Assembly: GCA_944386195.1 (NCBI GenBank)
Contig: CALXAD010000008.1
Span: 1 to 60,804 of the forward strand
DNA: 60,804 nt
Direction of reading: 5' to 3'
DNA from: an uncultured Clostridia bacterium
GTDB taxonomy: Bacteria; Bacillota; Clostridia; TANB77; CAG-508
The translations under genes and the position numbers were made by a program. The notes under the pieces are model-generated. The model was not told where the DNA came from, did not search any database, and saw only the letters and a program-made list of their open reading frames with translations. Below are positions 1 through 10,121 of the stretch, piece by piece (within the stretch, counting starts at the first letter, position 1; each line of letters starts with the position of its first letter).

Positions 1-24
1 CCAATCATCTATATTGTAAAGAAA

Positions 25-68
25 AAAAGTATAATTATCAACTTAATGATAACTATACTTTTATGGTA
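25..68. terminator. Hairpin terminator of an upstream gene outside the window
   Basis: A 16-bp stem with one mismatch (arms 25-40 and 47-62, loop 41-46) is followed by a short T run. It lies before the first gene and its promoter, so it probably ends a transcript entering from the left edge. The A-rich left side means it could also act on the other strand. Confidence 0.6.
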
Positions 69-111
69 CCAAATTTTTTAAATTATTTTATGGAGATAGG
101 GAAAATTCCTA

Positions 112-140
112 TTGTATAAGAATATAAATAATGCTATAAT
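112..140 (+). promoter_or_regulatory. Sigma-A type promoter for the surface protein gene
   Basis: TTGTAT at 112-117 and TATAAT at 135-140 are separated by 17 bp. A TGC sits directly before the -10 box, giving an extended -10. The gene starts about 39 bp after the -10 box. Confidence 0.6.
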
Positions 141-178
141 GAAAATGTGAGAAAAATTTAAAGAAGGAATGATGAAAT

Positions 179-3100
179 ATGAAAAAAACATCAAAAATAT
201 TAGCAATAATAACAATTATGGTAGTTGTAGTATCTTTAGTTTTACCAATTAAAGTAAATGCAGCAGAAGGTGAAATAACATTAAATTTGGACATGAAAAG
301 AGATGAAACAGACCCTAATACTATAAACATAACAGCAACAGATACACAATATAATATAGTAGCATTAAAATATGTACATAAAGATATTCAGCTTGCTGAT
401 ATAAAATATTTTGAAGAAAACCATGATGATATATATACATTTCCAATAACACCATCTAAAAATATTTCAGAATCATTTAAACTAGATGGATATGGAGTAT
501 ATACAGCATATGCAAGAAACTCAGTTGGAACAGCTTATTTAGATAGAATAACTATACATGACCCAGCACAAGTACCAGAATTAACATTAACACAAAATGA
601 GCAAAATCCATTAGAATTTACAATTCAAGCAATAAGTGGAAATAGTATAATTTCAGTAATAAAAATAGCAAAAGTAGAAGATATAAATGAAGATATTGAT
701 TTTAATACAGAAGGAACTAATTTAGAATTTACACCAAGTAATGATGTAAATTTAGTATATGAAGTTTCTGAAGAAGGCTTATATGAAATATATGTTAAAG
801 ACGAAAACGGAGCAAGTAAAACAAAACAAATATACTTATCAAAAAATAGTTCACCTATAACTTTAGAAATTAATGATTTAGGAAATAGAGAAGTTAATTT
901 AAAAATTACAGATAGCATATGTAATATTACAACAATAAAATATGCAAAATCATCTGAAATATCAAATATAGATGACTTTGAAACAAAAGGAGAAGAAATA
1001 AGCTTTCAAGAAGGAAAAACAGTAGATATAAATTATACTTTACCAGAAGATGGAACTTATGTATTTTTTATAAAAGATGAAGCAGGATATAGAAAAATGG
1101 ATTACAAAAGAGTTACAGAATCTGGAGAAGCTGTAATGACAATTGAAATAGTACAAGATGAAGAAAATCCAGGAAATGTAACAATAATAGGAAAAAGCAC
1201 TTTAAGTAATATAGTAGAAATGAAAGTAGCAATTGGAGAAAATATAGATAGTGATTACTTTAAAAATGGAGGAGGAGAAAACTTAGAAATAATTCCGGGA
1301 AAAGAAGTAACAGCAAATTATACAGTAGATGAAAACTGCGTTTTAAATGTCTATATAAAAGATGAAGACGGATATAGTCATTTATCAAAAAGAACAATTA
1401 TAGTATCAAATGAGCCTATTCCAAATCAACCACCAAAAATAATATTAAAACAAAATGAAACAAACCCAAAACAAATAGATGTACAAGTAGATGATATGGA
1501 AAACTACATAGATACAATAAAATGGGCTAAAGGTAGTCATGATGTGGATTATTTTAAAAATAACGGAACACAAATAGGACAGGGAGAATTAGGAAAAAGA
1601 ATAAATACTGAATTTACAATTGATAGTACAGGTATATATACAGTATATGCAGAAGATGAAGAAGGAGCAGGTTCAGTAAAAGAAATAAATATATTAAGCA
1701 TAGATGAAGCAGTAGAACCAGATGTTACATTACCTGTAATAAGCAATGTAACAGATAACGGAATTTATAAAGAAGCTGTAACTCCAAATGCATCAGATGA
1801 AAACTTAGCTAGTGTGACATTAACAAAAAACGGAACAGTTGTAAATAATTATCAAAATGGAGATACAATTTCAGAAGAAGGAAATTATGTATTAACAGCA
1901 AAAGATGAATCAGAAAATGAAACAACAGTAAAATTTATGATAGACTTAACAGCACCAGAACTAAAAACATCACAAGAGAATATAGATAATAAAAATGTAG
2001 AAGTATTATTAAATTTAACAGATAATTTATCAGGAGTAGATATATTAAAAATAGCAAATGGAAATCAAAATGAAAATTATTTTGAAAATGGTGGTCAACA
2101 AATTAATATAGTAAAAGATGGACTAACAGCTTCAGGAAAAATCAAAGTAACTAAAAATGGAATATATACAGCTTATATGAAAGATGTAGCAGGAAATAGC
2201 AAAGTTCAAACATTTGAAATAACAACAATAGATGAAGAAGAACCAGAACCAGAGCCAGAACCTACTCAAGACACAACACCACCTACTATTAATTTAGAAA
2301 AAGAAGTTTTACAAGATAGTAAATCTGTAAATTTAACAATAAATGTAGTAGATACAGAGTCACAAATACAAAAAGTAAAAATGGCAAATGGTAAAAGAGA
2401 TATTACATATTTTGAAAACAATGGAACAGAACTTAATATGGAAAAAGGCGATAAAACAGCTACATCAGCTGTAAACATAACAGAAAATGGAACATATACA
2501 ATATATAGTGAAGATGAAGCAGGAAACAAAGCTATTAAAGAAATTACAATAACAGAAATAAAAGAAGAAGAGCCAGAACCAGAACCAGAACCTACTCCAG
2601 ATACAACTAGTCCAACAATTACAGGAGTTGAAAATGGAAGAACATATAAAAATTACGTAACACCACATGCATCAGATGAAAACTTAGCAGAAGTAACACT
2701 AACAAGAAATGGAACAGTTGTAGAAAATTATACAAATGGAGCACAAATTAAAGAAAATGGAGATTATGTTTTAACAGCTGTTGATGAAGCAGGAAATAAA
2801 ACACAAGTAAGCTTTACAATAAAAATTGAAATGCCAGAAGAAAACACAACAAATAACACAAATACAAATATAGGAAACAATACAAATACTAATACGAATA
2901 CTAATAATAACACAAACACGAACACTAATACAAATACCAATAATAACAACACAAACACTAATACAGGAGCAAACACAAACACAGATAATGAGAATAATAC
3001 AAACACAAATGTAAATACAAATAATAATACAAATACAAATAATTCTGTTAATAATAATCAAAATAATAATGTAAATATACCAACAACTAATAATAACAGT

Positions 3101-3289
3101 AACAATAATAATAACAATAGCTCTGGAAGTATAAGTACAAATAGCCATAATTCTTCAAATGGAATTAGTTCAAATATAACAAAATTACCATATGCAGGAA
3201 TTGGGAACTTCATAATAATAGCAATAATAGGATTAGTAATAGTTGCAATATTTACTTATGTAAAATACAGAAAATATAGAAAAATATAA
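179..3289 (+). CDS. Large cell-surface protein with Ig-like repeats and LPxAG-type C-terminal anchor
   Basis: 1036 residues, preceded by an AAGGA-type ribosome binding site. There is a signal peptide (charged MKKTSK, hydrophobic core, likely cleavage after VNA-AEG near residue 29). The body holds about seven copies of a ~75-residue Ig-like module (pattern YF..G...NG.Y..Y..D..G) and two copies of a second module resembling bacterial Ig/DUF5011 domains (TP.ASDENLA.VTL..NGTVV). Acidic EPEPEPEP linkers separate the last modules. From about residue 890 comes a long Asn/Thr-rich stalk, then LPYAG at 1003-1007, a hydrophobic segment and a basic tail (KYRKYRKI). This is the layout of a sortase-anchored protein with a variant motif. 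It is probably displayed on the wall as an adhesin or stalk. The ligand is unknown and no sortase gene is nearby. Confidence 0.85.
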   Translation: MKKTSKILAIITIMVVVVSLVLPIKVNAAEGEITLNLDMKRDETDPNTINITATDTQYNIVALKYVHKDIQLADIKYFEENHDDIYTFPITPSKNISESFKLDGYGVYTAYARNSVGTAYLDRITIHDPAQVPELTLTQNEQNPLEFTIQAISGNSIISVIKIAKVEDINEDIDFNTEGTNLEFTPSNDVNLVYEVSEEGLYEIYVKDENGASKTKQIYLSKNSSPITLEINDLGNREVNLKITDSICNITTIKYAKSSEISNIDDFETKGEEISFQEGKTVDINYTLPEDGTYVFFIKDEAGYRKMDYKRVTESGEAVMTIEIVQDEENPGNVTIIGKSTLSNIVEMKVAIGENIDSDYFKNGGGENLEIIPGKEVTANYTVDENCVLNVYIKDEDGYSHLSKRTIIVSNEPIPNQPPKIILKQNETNPKQIDVQVDDMENYIDTIKWAKGSHDVDYFKNNGTQIGQGELGKRINTEFTIDSTGIYTVYAEDEEGAGSVKEINILSIDEAVEPDVTLPVISNVTDNGIYKEAVTPNASDENLASVTLTKNGTVVNNYQNGDTISEEGNYVLTAKDESENETTVKFMIDLTAPELKTSQENIDNKNVEVLLNLTDNLSGVDILKIANGNQNENYFENGGQQINIVKDGLTASGKIKVTKNGIYTAYMKDVAGNSKVQTFEITTIDEEEPEPEPEPTQDTTPPTINLEKEVLQDSKSVNLTINVVDTESQIQKVKMANGKRDITYFENNGTELNMEKGDKTATSAVNITENGTYTIYSEDEAGNKAIKEITITEIKEEEPEPEPEPTPDTTSPTITGVENGRTYKNYVTPHASDENLAEVTLTRNGTVVENYTNGAQIKENGDYVLTAVDEAGNKTQVSFTIKIEMPEENTTNNTNTNIGNNTNTNTNTNNNTNTNTNTNTNNNNTNTNTGANTNTDNENNTNTNVNTNNNTNTNNSVNNNQNNNVNIPTTNNNSNNNNNNSSGSISTNSHNSSNGISSNITKLPYAGIGNFIIIAIIGLVIVAIFTYVKYRKYRKI
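2842..3120 (+). repeat. Low-complexity Asn/Thr-coding repeat tract
   Basis: Near-repetitive AAT/ACA/AAC triplets encode (NT)n and poly-Asn stretches of the wall-spanning stalk in the preceding surface protein gene. Repeats of this kind can change length by slippage without breaking the reading frame. Confidence 0.8.
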
Positions 3290-3296
3290 TAAAAAA

Positions 3297-3331
3297 GGTC
3301 AGCAAGATATTTAATATTTTGCTGATTTTTT
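3297..3331 (+). terminator. Terminator after the surface protein gene
   Basis: The stem TCAGCAA (3299-3305) pairs with TTGCTGA (3319-3325) and is followed by a T tract, directly downstream of the stop codon. Confidence 0.75.
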
Positions 3332-3334
3332 CTA

Positions 3335-3363
3335 TTGATAAAGATATAAAAAAATGTTATAAA
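3335..3363 (+). promoter_or_regulatory. Promoter of the two-component operon
   Basis: TTGATA at 3335-3340 and TATAAA at 3358-3363 with 17-bp spacing, followed by an AGGAGGG ribosome binding site at 3379-3385. Confidence 0.55.
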
Positions 3364-3390
3364 ATAAATATGAAATTTAGGAGGGAATTT

Positions 3391-4062
3391 ATGCATAAGA
3401 TATTAATAGTAGAAGATGATAAAAAATTAAGAGATGAATTAGAAATATTTTTAAATAAAAATGGATATAAAGTAGAAACTATGGAAGATTTCTCAAATAC
3501 AATAGAAGATATTTTAAGAAGAAAGGTAGATTTAATATTATTAGATATAAATCTTCCAGGATTTGATGGAGAATACGTATTAAAAGAAATAAGAAAAGTA
3601 TCAGAAGTTCCAATTATAATTATAACTAGTAGAGATAATGAAATAGATGAGCTATTAAGTATGAATTATGGTGCAGACCATTATGTAACAAAACCATTTA
3701 ATATACAAATATTACTTGCAAAAATAAATTCAGTATTAAGAAGAACTAGTAATTTAGGAAATGAAGCAAATAAAATAGATTGTAATGAATTTATATTAAA
3801 CATATCAAAAAGCTTAATAGAAAAAGATGATAGGAAAATAGAATTAACAAAAAATGAATTAAAAATATTACATTTTTTAGTTCAAAGAAGAGGAAAAATT
3901 GTATCAAGAGAAGAAATTATAGAATATCTATGGGATAGCGAAAGTTTTATAGATGATAATACATTAACAGTAAATATGACAAGATTAAGAAACAAATTAA
4001 ATGAATTTGGTCTAAAAGAATTAATAGAAACAAAAAGAGGACAAGGATATATCTTAGTTTAG
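3391..4062 (+). CDS. OmpR-family response regulator (BceR-like)
   Basis: 223 residues, starting at the ATG after AGGAGGG; longer in-frame upstream extensions lack such a site. The N-terminal receiver domain has the acidic pair D9-D10, the phospho-acceptor D52 (LLDINLPG) and the TKPF lysine. The C-terminal winged-helix DNA-binding domain (about 130-223) contains the ELTKNELKILHFL and VNMTRLRNKL motifs of the OmpR/PhoB class. It is followed 13 bp later by an intramembrane-sensing kinase gene, so the pair probably controls a Bce-type peptide-antibiotic response. The matching transporter genes lie 2 kb downstream. Confidence 0.9.
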   Translation: MHKILIVEDDKKLRDELEIFLNKNGYKVETMEDFSNTIEDILRRKVDLILLDINLPGFDGEYVLKEIRKVSEVPIIIITSRDNEIDELLSMNYGADHYVTKPFNIQILLAKINSVLRRTSNLGNEANKIDCNEFILNISKSLIEKDDRKIELTKNELKILHFLVQRRGKIVSREEIIEYLWDSESFIDDNTLTVNMTRLRNKLNEFGLKELIETKRGQGYILV

Positions 4063-4075
4063 AAAAGAGGAAAAA

Positions 4076-5095
4076 ATGAAATTTAAAAGCTATTTAAAAG
4101 ACAATATAATAACACTATTCTTAATAATATTTGTAATAATAACAATAGAAATATTACTTATGATTTATGATATTTCTATATTACTTAGAATATATATATT
4201 AATATCTATTTTACTTGCATATATTATAGGAATTAGCATTTCATATTATAAAAGGAAAAAATATTATAAAAGGATATTTAATATATTGGATGAACTTGAT
4301 AAAAAATATCTAATATCAGAGATGGTAGGAAATCCAGAGTTTTTAGATGGTAAAATATTAAAAGAAATATTAAAAGAAACATCGAAATCTATGACTGAAC
4401 ATGTAAATGAATTTAAATTTTTAACAGAAGATTATAAAGAATATATAGAGCTTTGGATTCATGAAGTAAAAATACCTATTGCAACTAGTAAAATGATAAT
4501 AGAAAATAATAAAAATAAAGTAACAAAAAGTATTGATGAGGAATTAGACAAAATAGATGATTATACAGAACAAGCTTTGTTTTATGCTAGAAGTAATGCA
4601 GTAGAAAAAGATTATATAATAAAGAGAACTAACTTAGAAAAAATAGTAAATAATGTAATTTTAAAAAATAAAAATGAATTTATACAAGGAAAAGTACAAT
4701 TAAATATACATGATGTAGATATAGAAGTTGAAACAGATAGTAAATGGGTTATATTTATATTAAATCAAATAATACATAATAGTATAAAATACAAAAAAGA
4801 TAATGAAAATCTTGAAATAGAAATCTATTCTAAAAAACAAAAAGATAATAGTATTTTATATATTAAAGATAATGGAATAGGAATAAAAAAAGGAGAATTG
4901 TCAAGAGTATTTGAAAAAGGATTTACAGGTTCAAATGGAAGAATTTTAAATAAAAAATCAACAGGAATTGGTTTATATTTGTGTAAAAAATTATGTGATA
5001 AATTAGGGCTTGGAATTGAGCTAAGTTCAGAAGAAAATGTAGGTACACAAGTAAAGATAATATTTCCACAAAATAGTTTTAATTTAACAAATTAA
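4076..5095 (+). CDS. BceS-like intramembrane-sensing histidine kinase
   Basis: 339 residues. Two transmembrane segments (about 10-32 and 36-57) are separated by almost no extracellular loop, typical of kinases that sense through a partner ABC transporter. The dimerisation region carries the phospho-acceptor H129 in WIHEVKIPIA. The ATPase domain has an N box (NQIIHNSIKY), G1 box (IKDNGIGI) and G2 box (STGIGLYL). It probably phosphorylates the response regulator encoded immediately upstream. The best functional partner candidate is the BceAB-like transporter at 7065-9916. Confidence 0.88.
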   Translation: MKFKSYLKDNIITLFLIIFVIITIEILLMIYDISILLRIYILISILLAYIIGISISYYKRKKYYKRIFNILDELDKKYLISEMVGNPEFLDGKILKEILKETSKSMTEHVNEFKFLTEDYKEYIELWIHEVKIPIATSKMIIENNKNKVTKSIDEELDKIDDYTEQALFYARSNAVEKDYIIKRTNLEKIVNNVILKNKNEFIQGKVQLNIHDVDIEVETDSKWVIFILNQIIHNSIKYKKDNENLEIEIYSKKQKDNSILYIKDNGIGIKKGELSRVFEKGFTGSNGRILNKKSTGIGLYLCKKLCDKLGLGIELSSEENVGTQVKIIFPQNSFNLTN

Positions 5096-5099
5096 TACA

Positions 5100-5145
5100 A
5101 AAATCTTCAAATTATAATATAAAATAATTTGGAGATTTTTTGTTT
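5100..5145 (+). terminator. Terminator of the two-component operon
   Basis: A ~15-bp imperfect stem (5101-5115 with 5124-5138) is followed by TTTTTT, immediately after the kinase stop codon. Confidence 0.75.
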
Positions 5146-5250
5146 TTTAAAAAAATGTAAAAGGTAATAATTAAGGCTTAAAATGGAACAACTAAGGGCT
5201 TGAAATACTATACAAAGGTATGTATTTAATATATAATCATTTCGTAAATT

Positions 5251-6906
5251 AAAAGGGATGCAAAAAACTTAGAGGAAATAGTAGTAGATGAAAACAATAC
5301 AAATTATTGCTCAGTAGATGGTGTATTATATAATAAAGATAAAACTGAGTTAATAGCCTATCCAGCAAATAAACCAGAAAATACATTTAATATTCCGAAT
5401 ACTGTAAAAATATTAAGAGCATTTTCATTTGCTTGTTCAAAAAATTTAGATGAGGTAAATATTCCTAGTTCAGTTACTACTATAAATCAACAATGTTTTA
5501 TGGAATCATCTATTAAAAGTTTAACAATACCAGAAACAGTTGAAAAAGTAGAAACATCTATATGTGAATATTGCCCTAATCTTACTACTGTAGAATATAA
5601 CGCTTCTACTTATGTAAATTTATCTGCATTTTATAAATGTACTAATTTAACATCAGTTATATTTGGAGATGAATGTACTTTAATTAGAAGTGATGCATTT
5701 AAGGGGTGTACAAAATTAAAAAATGTTAATTTTGAAACATGTAAATTAATAACTATAGAAGAAGGAGCTTTTGAAGGTTGTACTTCTTTACCCAAAACAA
5801 TAAAAATGACAGAAACAATGAATACTTTACCAAAATCTGCATTTGATAGTGATATAAAAATAGAATTTAAACAAGATATGTTAGAACTTAAAGAGGGTTG
5901 GGAATTATGTGAGGATATTAAAGTTAATGGTACACAAAAATATACAGATGCATATAAAGTATTTGATTTAGTAAATGAAGAAAGAAAAAAAGAAAGATTA
6001 TCAGAACTAAAATTAGATAAAAATTTAACAGATATAGCAATGCAAAGAGCTTATGAGATTTCAGTATATTATGCACATAGAAGACCAGAAGTATATAGAG
6101 GTTTTGCACTTGGAAATCCTGGACATGATTCACAAATATTTGTAGAAGATACTCTTTATAGAATGGGCTTATATGGTAAAATTACATTTAATGGCGAAAA
6201 CATAGCAAAAGGATATCTTACTTCTGAAGATGTTATGGATGGCTGGATGAGTTCAAAAAGTCACAAATCTAACATATTAGGAAATTATACAACAATGGGA
6301 GTTGGAGCTGTTAAAACAGAGTATGGCTATTTCTGGGTTCAAATCTTTGGAAATGATACATATACACCAGAAGAAACAAGAGCAGATAAAGAAGAAACTA
6401 GATATATACCAGTTAGTATGGGAGGATATATAAATGCGAATGGACCTGACCAAGGAATTTCAATATCATTAAATAGTAATAAAAATAGATTAAATGTTGG
6501 AGATACAGACAAAATTAAAATTACATCAAAGTTCAGTTATAGCAATGATATTACTTATATAGACCCATCTAGTTTTAATTGGTCATCAAGCAATGATAAA
6601 GTTTTAACAGTTGATGAAAATGGAAATGTAAAAGCAATTTCAGCAGGTACTGCTAATTTAATTTTAACACTTTCAGATGGAGATACAATAAGTTATGAAG
6701 TAACAGTAGAAAACAATTTATTAAAAGGTGATGTAAATAAAGATGGAGAAATAACATTATATGACGTTTTGAAAATCTTGCAACAATCTATTATTGATAA
6801 AGATTTAGATGATGATATGTTATATATAATGGATTATAATGATGATGGAAAAGTAACATTATATGATACTTTAAAATTCTTACAACAATCTATTTTGGAG
6901 GAATAA
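5251..6906 (+). pseudogene. 5'-truncated LRR_5 / CAP (SCP) / Big2 / dockerin-like secreted protein
   Basis: Coding similarity in one frame begins abruptly at 5251 (RDAKNLEEIVVDENN, typical BspA/LRR_5 sequence). Stop codons lie just upstream, and there is no signal peptide and no start codon. The first ATG in frame (5500) has no ribosome binding site and lies inside a leucine-rich repeat. The order is: LRR_5 repeats (5251-5890), a CAP/SCP domain (about 5950-6360; VNEERKKE, GENIAKG, WVQIFG), a Big2-type Ig domain (about 6460-6715, ending in the VKAISAGTANL signature), and a duplicated dockerin-like pair (GDVNKDGEITLYDVLKILQQ and a second copy). I read it as a decaying remnant of a surface protein. 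It separates the Bce two-component genes from the Bce transporter genes. Confidence 0.75.
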
Positions 6907-6918
6907 TAAAATAATAAT

Positions 6919-6965
6919 AAAGCCTAAAAATTAAGGATAGTGCCTTAATCTTTAGGCTTTTTATA
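6919..6965 (+). terminator. Terminator after the CAP/dockerin remnant
   Basis: The stem AAGCCTAAA...ATTAAGG pairs with CCTTAAT...TTTAGGCTT and is followed by T residues. Confidence 0.8.
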
Positions 6966-7064
6966 ATATTACAAAAATGAAAGGTAAATGTAAGTAAAAT
7001 CTATGGAATGAAAAAGCAAAAAAACTTATAATATAATTAATGAAAATAAGGAAGGAGCTTTTTT

Positions 7065-7832
7065 ATGGAAAAAGTATTAGAAGTTAAAAACATAGAAAAA
7101 TACTATGGGAATAAATCAAATCTAACCAAAGCAATAGACAATATAAGCTTTGATGTAGAAAAAGGAGAATTTGTAGGAATAATGGGAGCATCAGGAAGCG
7201 GAAAAACAACTTTATTAAATTGTATTTCTACAATAGATAGAGTAACATCAGGAAAAATAGTTATAAATGGAAAAGATATAACAACTTTAAAAGGAAATAA
7301 TTTAAATAAATTTAGAAGAGAGGAATTAGGATTTATATTTCAAGATTTTAATTTACTAGATACATTAACTTGCTATGAAAACATTGCTTTAGCATTAACA
7401 ATACAAAGGGTAAATCCAAAAGAGATTGATAAAAGAGTAAAGAAAATAGCAGATAAATTAGGAATAAAAAATATATTAAAAAAATATCCATATCAGATAT
7501 CAGGAGGTCAAAAACAAAGAGTAGCATCATCAAGAGCAATAATAACCAATCCTAAACTAATCCTTGCAGATGAACCAACGGGAAGCCTAGACTCTAAGTC
7601 AGCTAGACAATTATTAGAAATATTTGAAACATTAAATAATAATTTAAATGCAACAATACTTATGGTCACACACGATGCATTTACAGCAAGTTATGCAAAA
7701 AGAATCTTATTTATAAAAGATGGAAAAATCTTTAATGAATTGATAAAAGGAAATGACACAAGAAAACAATTTTTCGAAAAAATAATAGAAGTTCAAACTC
7801 TTCTTGGAGGTGACTTGAACGATGTTATTTAA
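7065..7832 (+). CDS. BceA-like ABC transporter ATP-binding protein
   Basis: 255 residues, preceded by GGAAGGAG. It contains a Walker A (GASGSGKT), Q-loop (FQDFNLLD), signature (SGGQKQR), Walker B (LILADEPT) and H-loop histidine (MVTHDA). The LolD/MacB/BceA subfamily is indicated by the TALKGNNLN-type insertion and ~255-residue length. It should energise the permease encoded by the next gene, whose start overlaps this gene by 11 bp. In Bce modules this pair protects against cell-wall-active peptides and also serves as sensor for the kinase. Confidence 0.92.
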   Translation: MEKVLEVKNIEKYYGNKSNLTKAIDNISFDVEKGEFVGIMGASGSGKTTLLNCISTIDRVTSGKIVINGKDITTLKGNNLNKFRREELGFIFQDFNLLDTLTCYENIALALTIQRVNPKEIDKRVKKIADKLGIKNILKKYPYQISGGQKQRVASSRAIITNPKLILADEPTGSLDSKSARQLLEIFETLNNNLNATILMVTHDAFTASYAKRILFIKDGKIFNELIKGNDTRKQFFEKIIEVQTLLGGDLNDVI

Positions 7833-9916
7833 ATTATCCTTTAGAAATATGAAAAAAAGTATAAAAGATTTTGCAATATACTTTTTGACATTGGTATTAG
7901 GTGTTGCAATATTTTATATGTTTAATTCATTAGATAGTCAAGAAGCTATGATGCAAGTATCAAACTCCACAAGAGACTTAATTAAGCTTATGATTCAAAT
8001 GATGGGAATGGTATCAGTATTTGTAGCTGTAATATTAGGATTATTAATAGTATATGCAAATAATTTTTTAATAAATAGAAGAAAAAAAGAATTTGGAATA
8101 TATATGATATTAGGTATGCGGAAAAAACCAAATTTCAAAAATAATATTACTAGAAACAGTATTTGTTGGAATTATATCATTAGTAGTTGGATTAGTAATA
8201 GGAGTATTTGGTTCGCAATTTATGTCAATATTAGTAGGCAAATTATTTGAAGCAGATATGAGCAAATTCACATTTGTATTTTCAAAAGAAGCATGTATAA
8301 AAACTTGTATATACTTTGCCGTAATGTTTATAGCAGTAATGATATTTAATACAATAACAGTATCTAAATATAAATTAATAAGCTTACTTACAGCAACTAA
8401 AAAGAATGAAGAAGTGAAAATAAAAAATCCTGTAGTTTGTGTAATAATATTTATAATAGCAGTAGGAATACTTGTATATTGTTATTATAAAGTAACAATA
8501 GGTGTAAATACAATGACAACAGCAGATAAAATATTGCCGATTATATTACTTGGAATAATATCAACAATACTTGTATTTTGGTCATTATCAGGATTTATAT
8601 TAAAAGTAGTTCAAAATATAAAAAAGATATATTTAAAAGATGTAAACATGTTTGTATTAAGACAATTAAACAATAAAATAAATACAACAGTAATTAGTAT
8701 GTCAATTATATGTTTAATGTTATTTATGACAATATCAATACTTTCATCATCATTATCATTAAATAGTACAATGAGAAAAGATATGCAAGAAATGACGCCA
8801 GTAGATATTAATCTTTATAAAACAGCAAATTTACCAGAAAGTTATCAGAATCCGTATACAGGAGTAACAGAATATTATACAGAAGAGCAAATTGCAGATT
8901 CTAAAGTAAGTATGGAACAAACATTAAAAGAAAATGGATTTGATATGAATAAATTAAAAGATATAGTAGAAATACCAATATATACAAATCCGGAATTAAC
9001 AATGGGAGAATTATTAAAAGGAGTAGAAGATGTAGTAAAAATGCAATTTCCACAGCTTAGATATGATACACCAGAAGAAATAATAAAAGTATCAGATTAT
9101 AATAAAATAGCTAAATTATATGGAAATCAAGAATATTCATTAGAAGATGGTGAGTTTATTACACTTTGCGATTTTGATAGTATGAAAACTTTAAGAGACC
9201 AAGCACTAAAAGAAGATGATACAATAACCTTAAAAGGAAAAGAATATAAAGCAAAATATGATGAATGTCAAGAAGGATTTATAGATATGTCATCAAGTCA
9301 TATAAACACAGGAATAATTTTAGTTCCAGATAATGTGCAATTTACAGATTCAGAAAAAGAGAGAACATTTTTAGCAGCAAATTATAATGCAGATACAGAA
9401 GAGGGAAAAGAAGAAATAGAAAAAGAATTTACAGATGCAAATAATTCTGAACTTTATAAAAATGTATTAGCAAAAGGTTTGGATTTTGAAGGTATGACGA
9501 AAATATCAATAATAGAATCAAGTGTAGGAATATCAACAATGATAGTATTTATTTCAATATACTTAGGAATAATATTCTTAATAGCAAGCTCAGCAATACT
9601 TGCCCTAAAACAATTAACAGAGAGCTCAGATAATAAAGAAAGGTATATGATATTAAGAAAATTAGGAGTAGATGAAAAAATAATAAATAGAGCATTATTT
9701 AAGCAAATAGGATTATTTTTCATATTTCCACTAATACTTGCAATAATACACTCAATATTTGGAATCCAATTTGTAATAACATTAATGTCTGTATTAGCAA
9801 GTAGTGAAGAATTATTACCATCAATAATAGCAACAATAATTATAATGGGAGTAATTTATGGGTTATATTTCTTAGCAACATATATAGGAAGTAAAAACAT
9901 AATAAAAGAAGAATAG
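7822..9916 (+). CDS. BceB-like ABC permease, interrupted by a CGG +1 site
   Basis: The gene codes for one ~697-residue FtsX-type permease if one C (8119) is skipped; read without a shift, frame 0 runs on and stops at 8248-8250. Frame 0 gives ...FGIYMILGM up to codon 99, then CGG. Dropping the C continues as GKNQISKIILLETVF, the conserved Gly-Lys-x-Gln-Ile motif of BceB proteins. Transmembrane segments occur near both ends (four N-terminal, four in the middle and three C-terminal by eye), with a large soluble region at about residues 320-560 typical for bacitracin-type sensors. It overlaps the ATPase gene, so expression is coupled. Either the transporter is dead, or it needs a +1 shift; six similar events elsewhere favour the second. 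Confidence 0.85.
8119..8121 (+). other. CGG +1 frameshift site 1 (BceB-like permease)
   Basis: Context ATG-CGG-AAA in frame 0. Skipping the C gives ATG-GGA-AAA (Met-Gly-Lys) and restores the family sequence. It is codon 100 of the gene. Confidence 0.7.
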
Positions 9917-9922
9917 ACCATA

Positions 9923-10034
9923 GACCAGTTGGGGACGTTTCTTTTTGGACATTTTGTCCTTTGGGGGACAGATTTAATTATAGAAGTGTCACTAGTTGGA
10001 CATTTTGTCCAAAAAGAAACGTCCCCGACTGGTC
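9923..10034. repeat. Palindromic dispersed repeat (MITE-like) with GGGGACGTTTC arms
   Basis: Two 37-bp arms (9923-9959 and 9998-10034) are nearly perfect inverted copies, reading from GACCAGTTGGGGACGTTTC to an inner GGAC-ATTTT-GTCC palindrome. A related copy of the arm lies at 55333-55375. The long stem could also terminate transcription of the permease gene. Confidence 0.75.
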
Positions 10035-10121
10035 AACTGGACACTTTATGTAAAATGTGGTAAAATTGTTATATACAGCAAAAGCTGTTGTAAATATTCA
10101 CCATAAGCGAAAGGAAATAAA

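Noticed and set aside
2764..3148. Long open frames on the minus strand across the surface protein stalk
   Set aside because: They arise from the repetitive Asn/Thr codons, encode only Val/Ile/Cys-rich low complexity and have no ribosome binding sites.
5200..5260. CGG-type frameshift as the explanation for the truncated CAP/dockerin gene
   Set aside because: There is no CGG near the break and no coding similarity in any frame upstream; the 5' end is simply missing.
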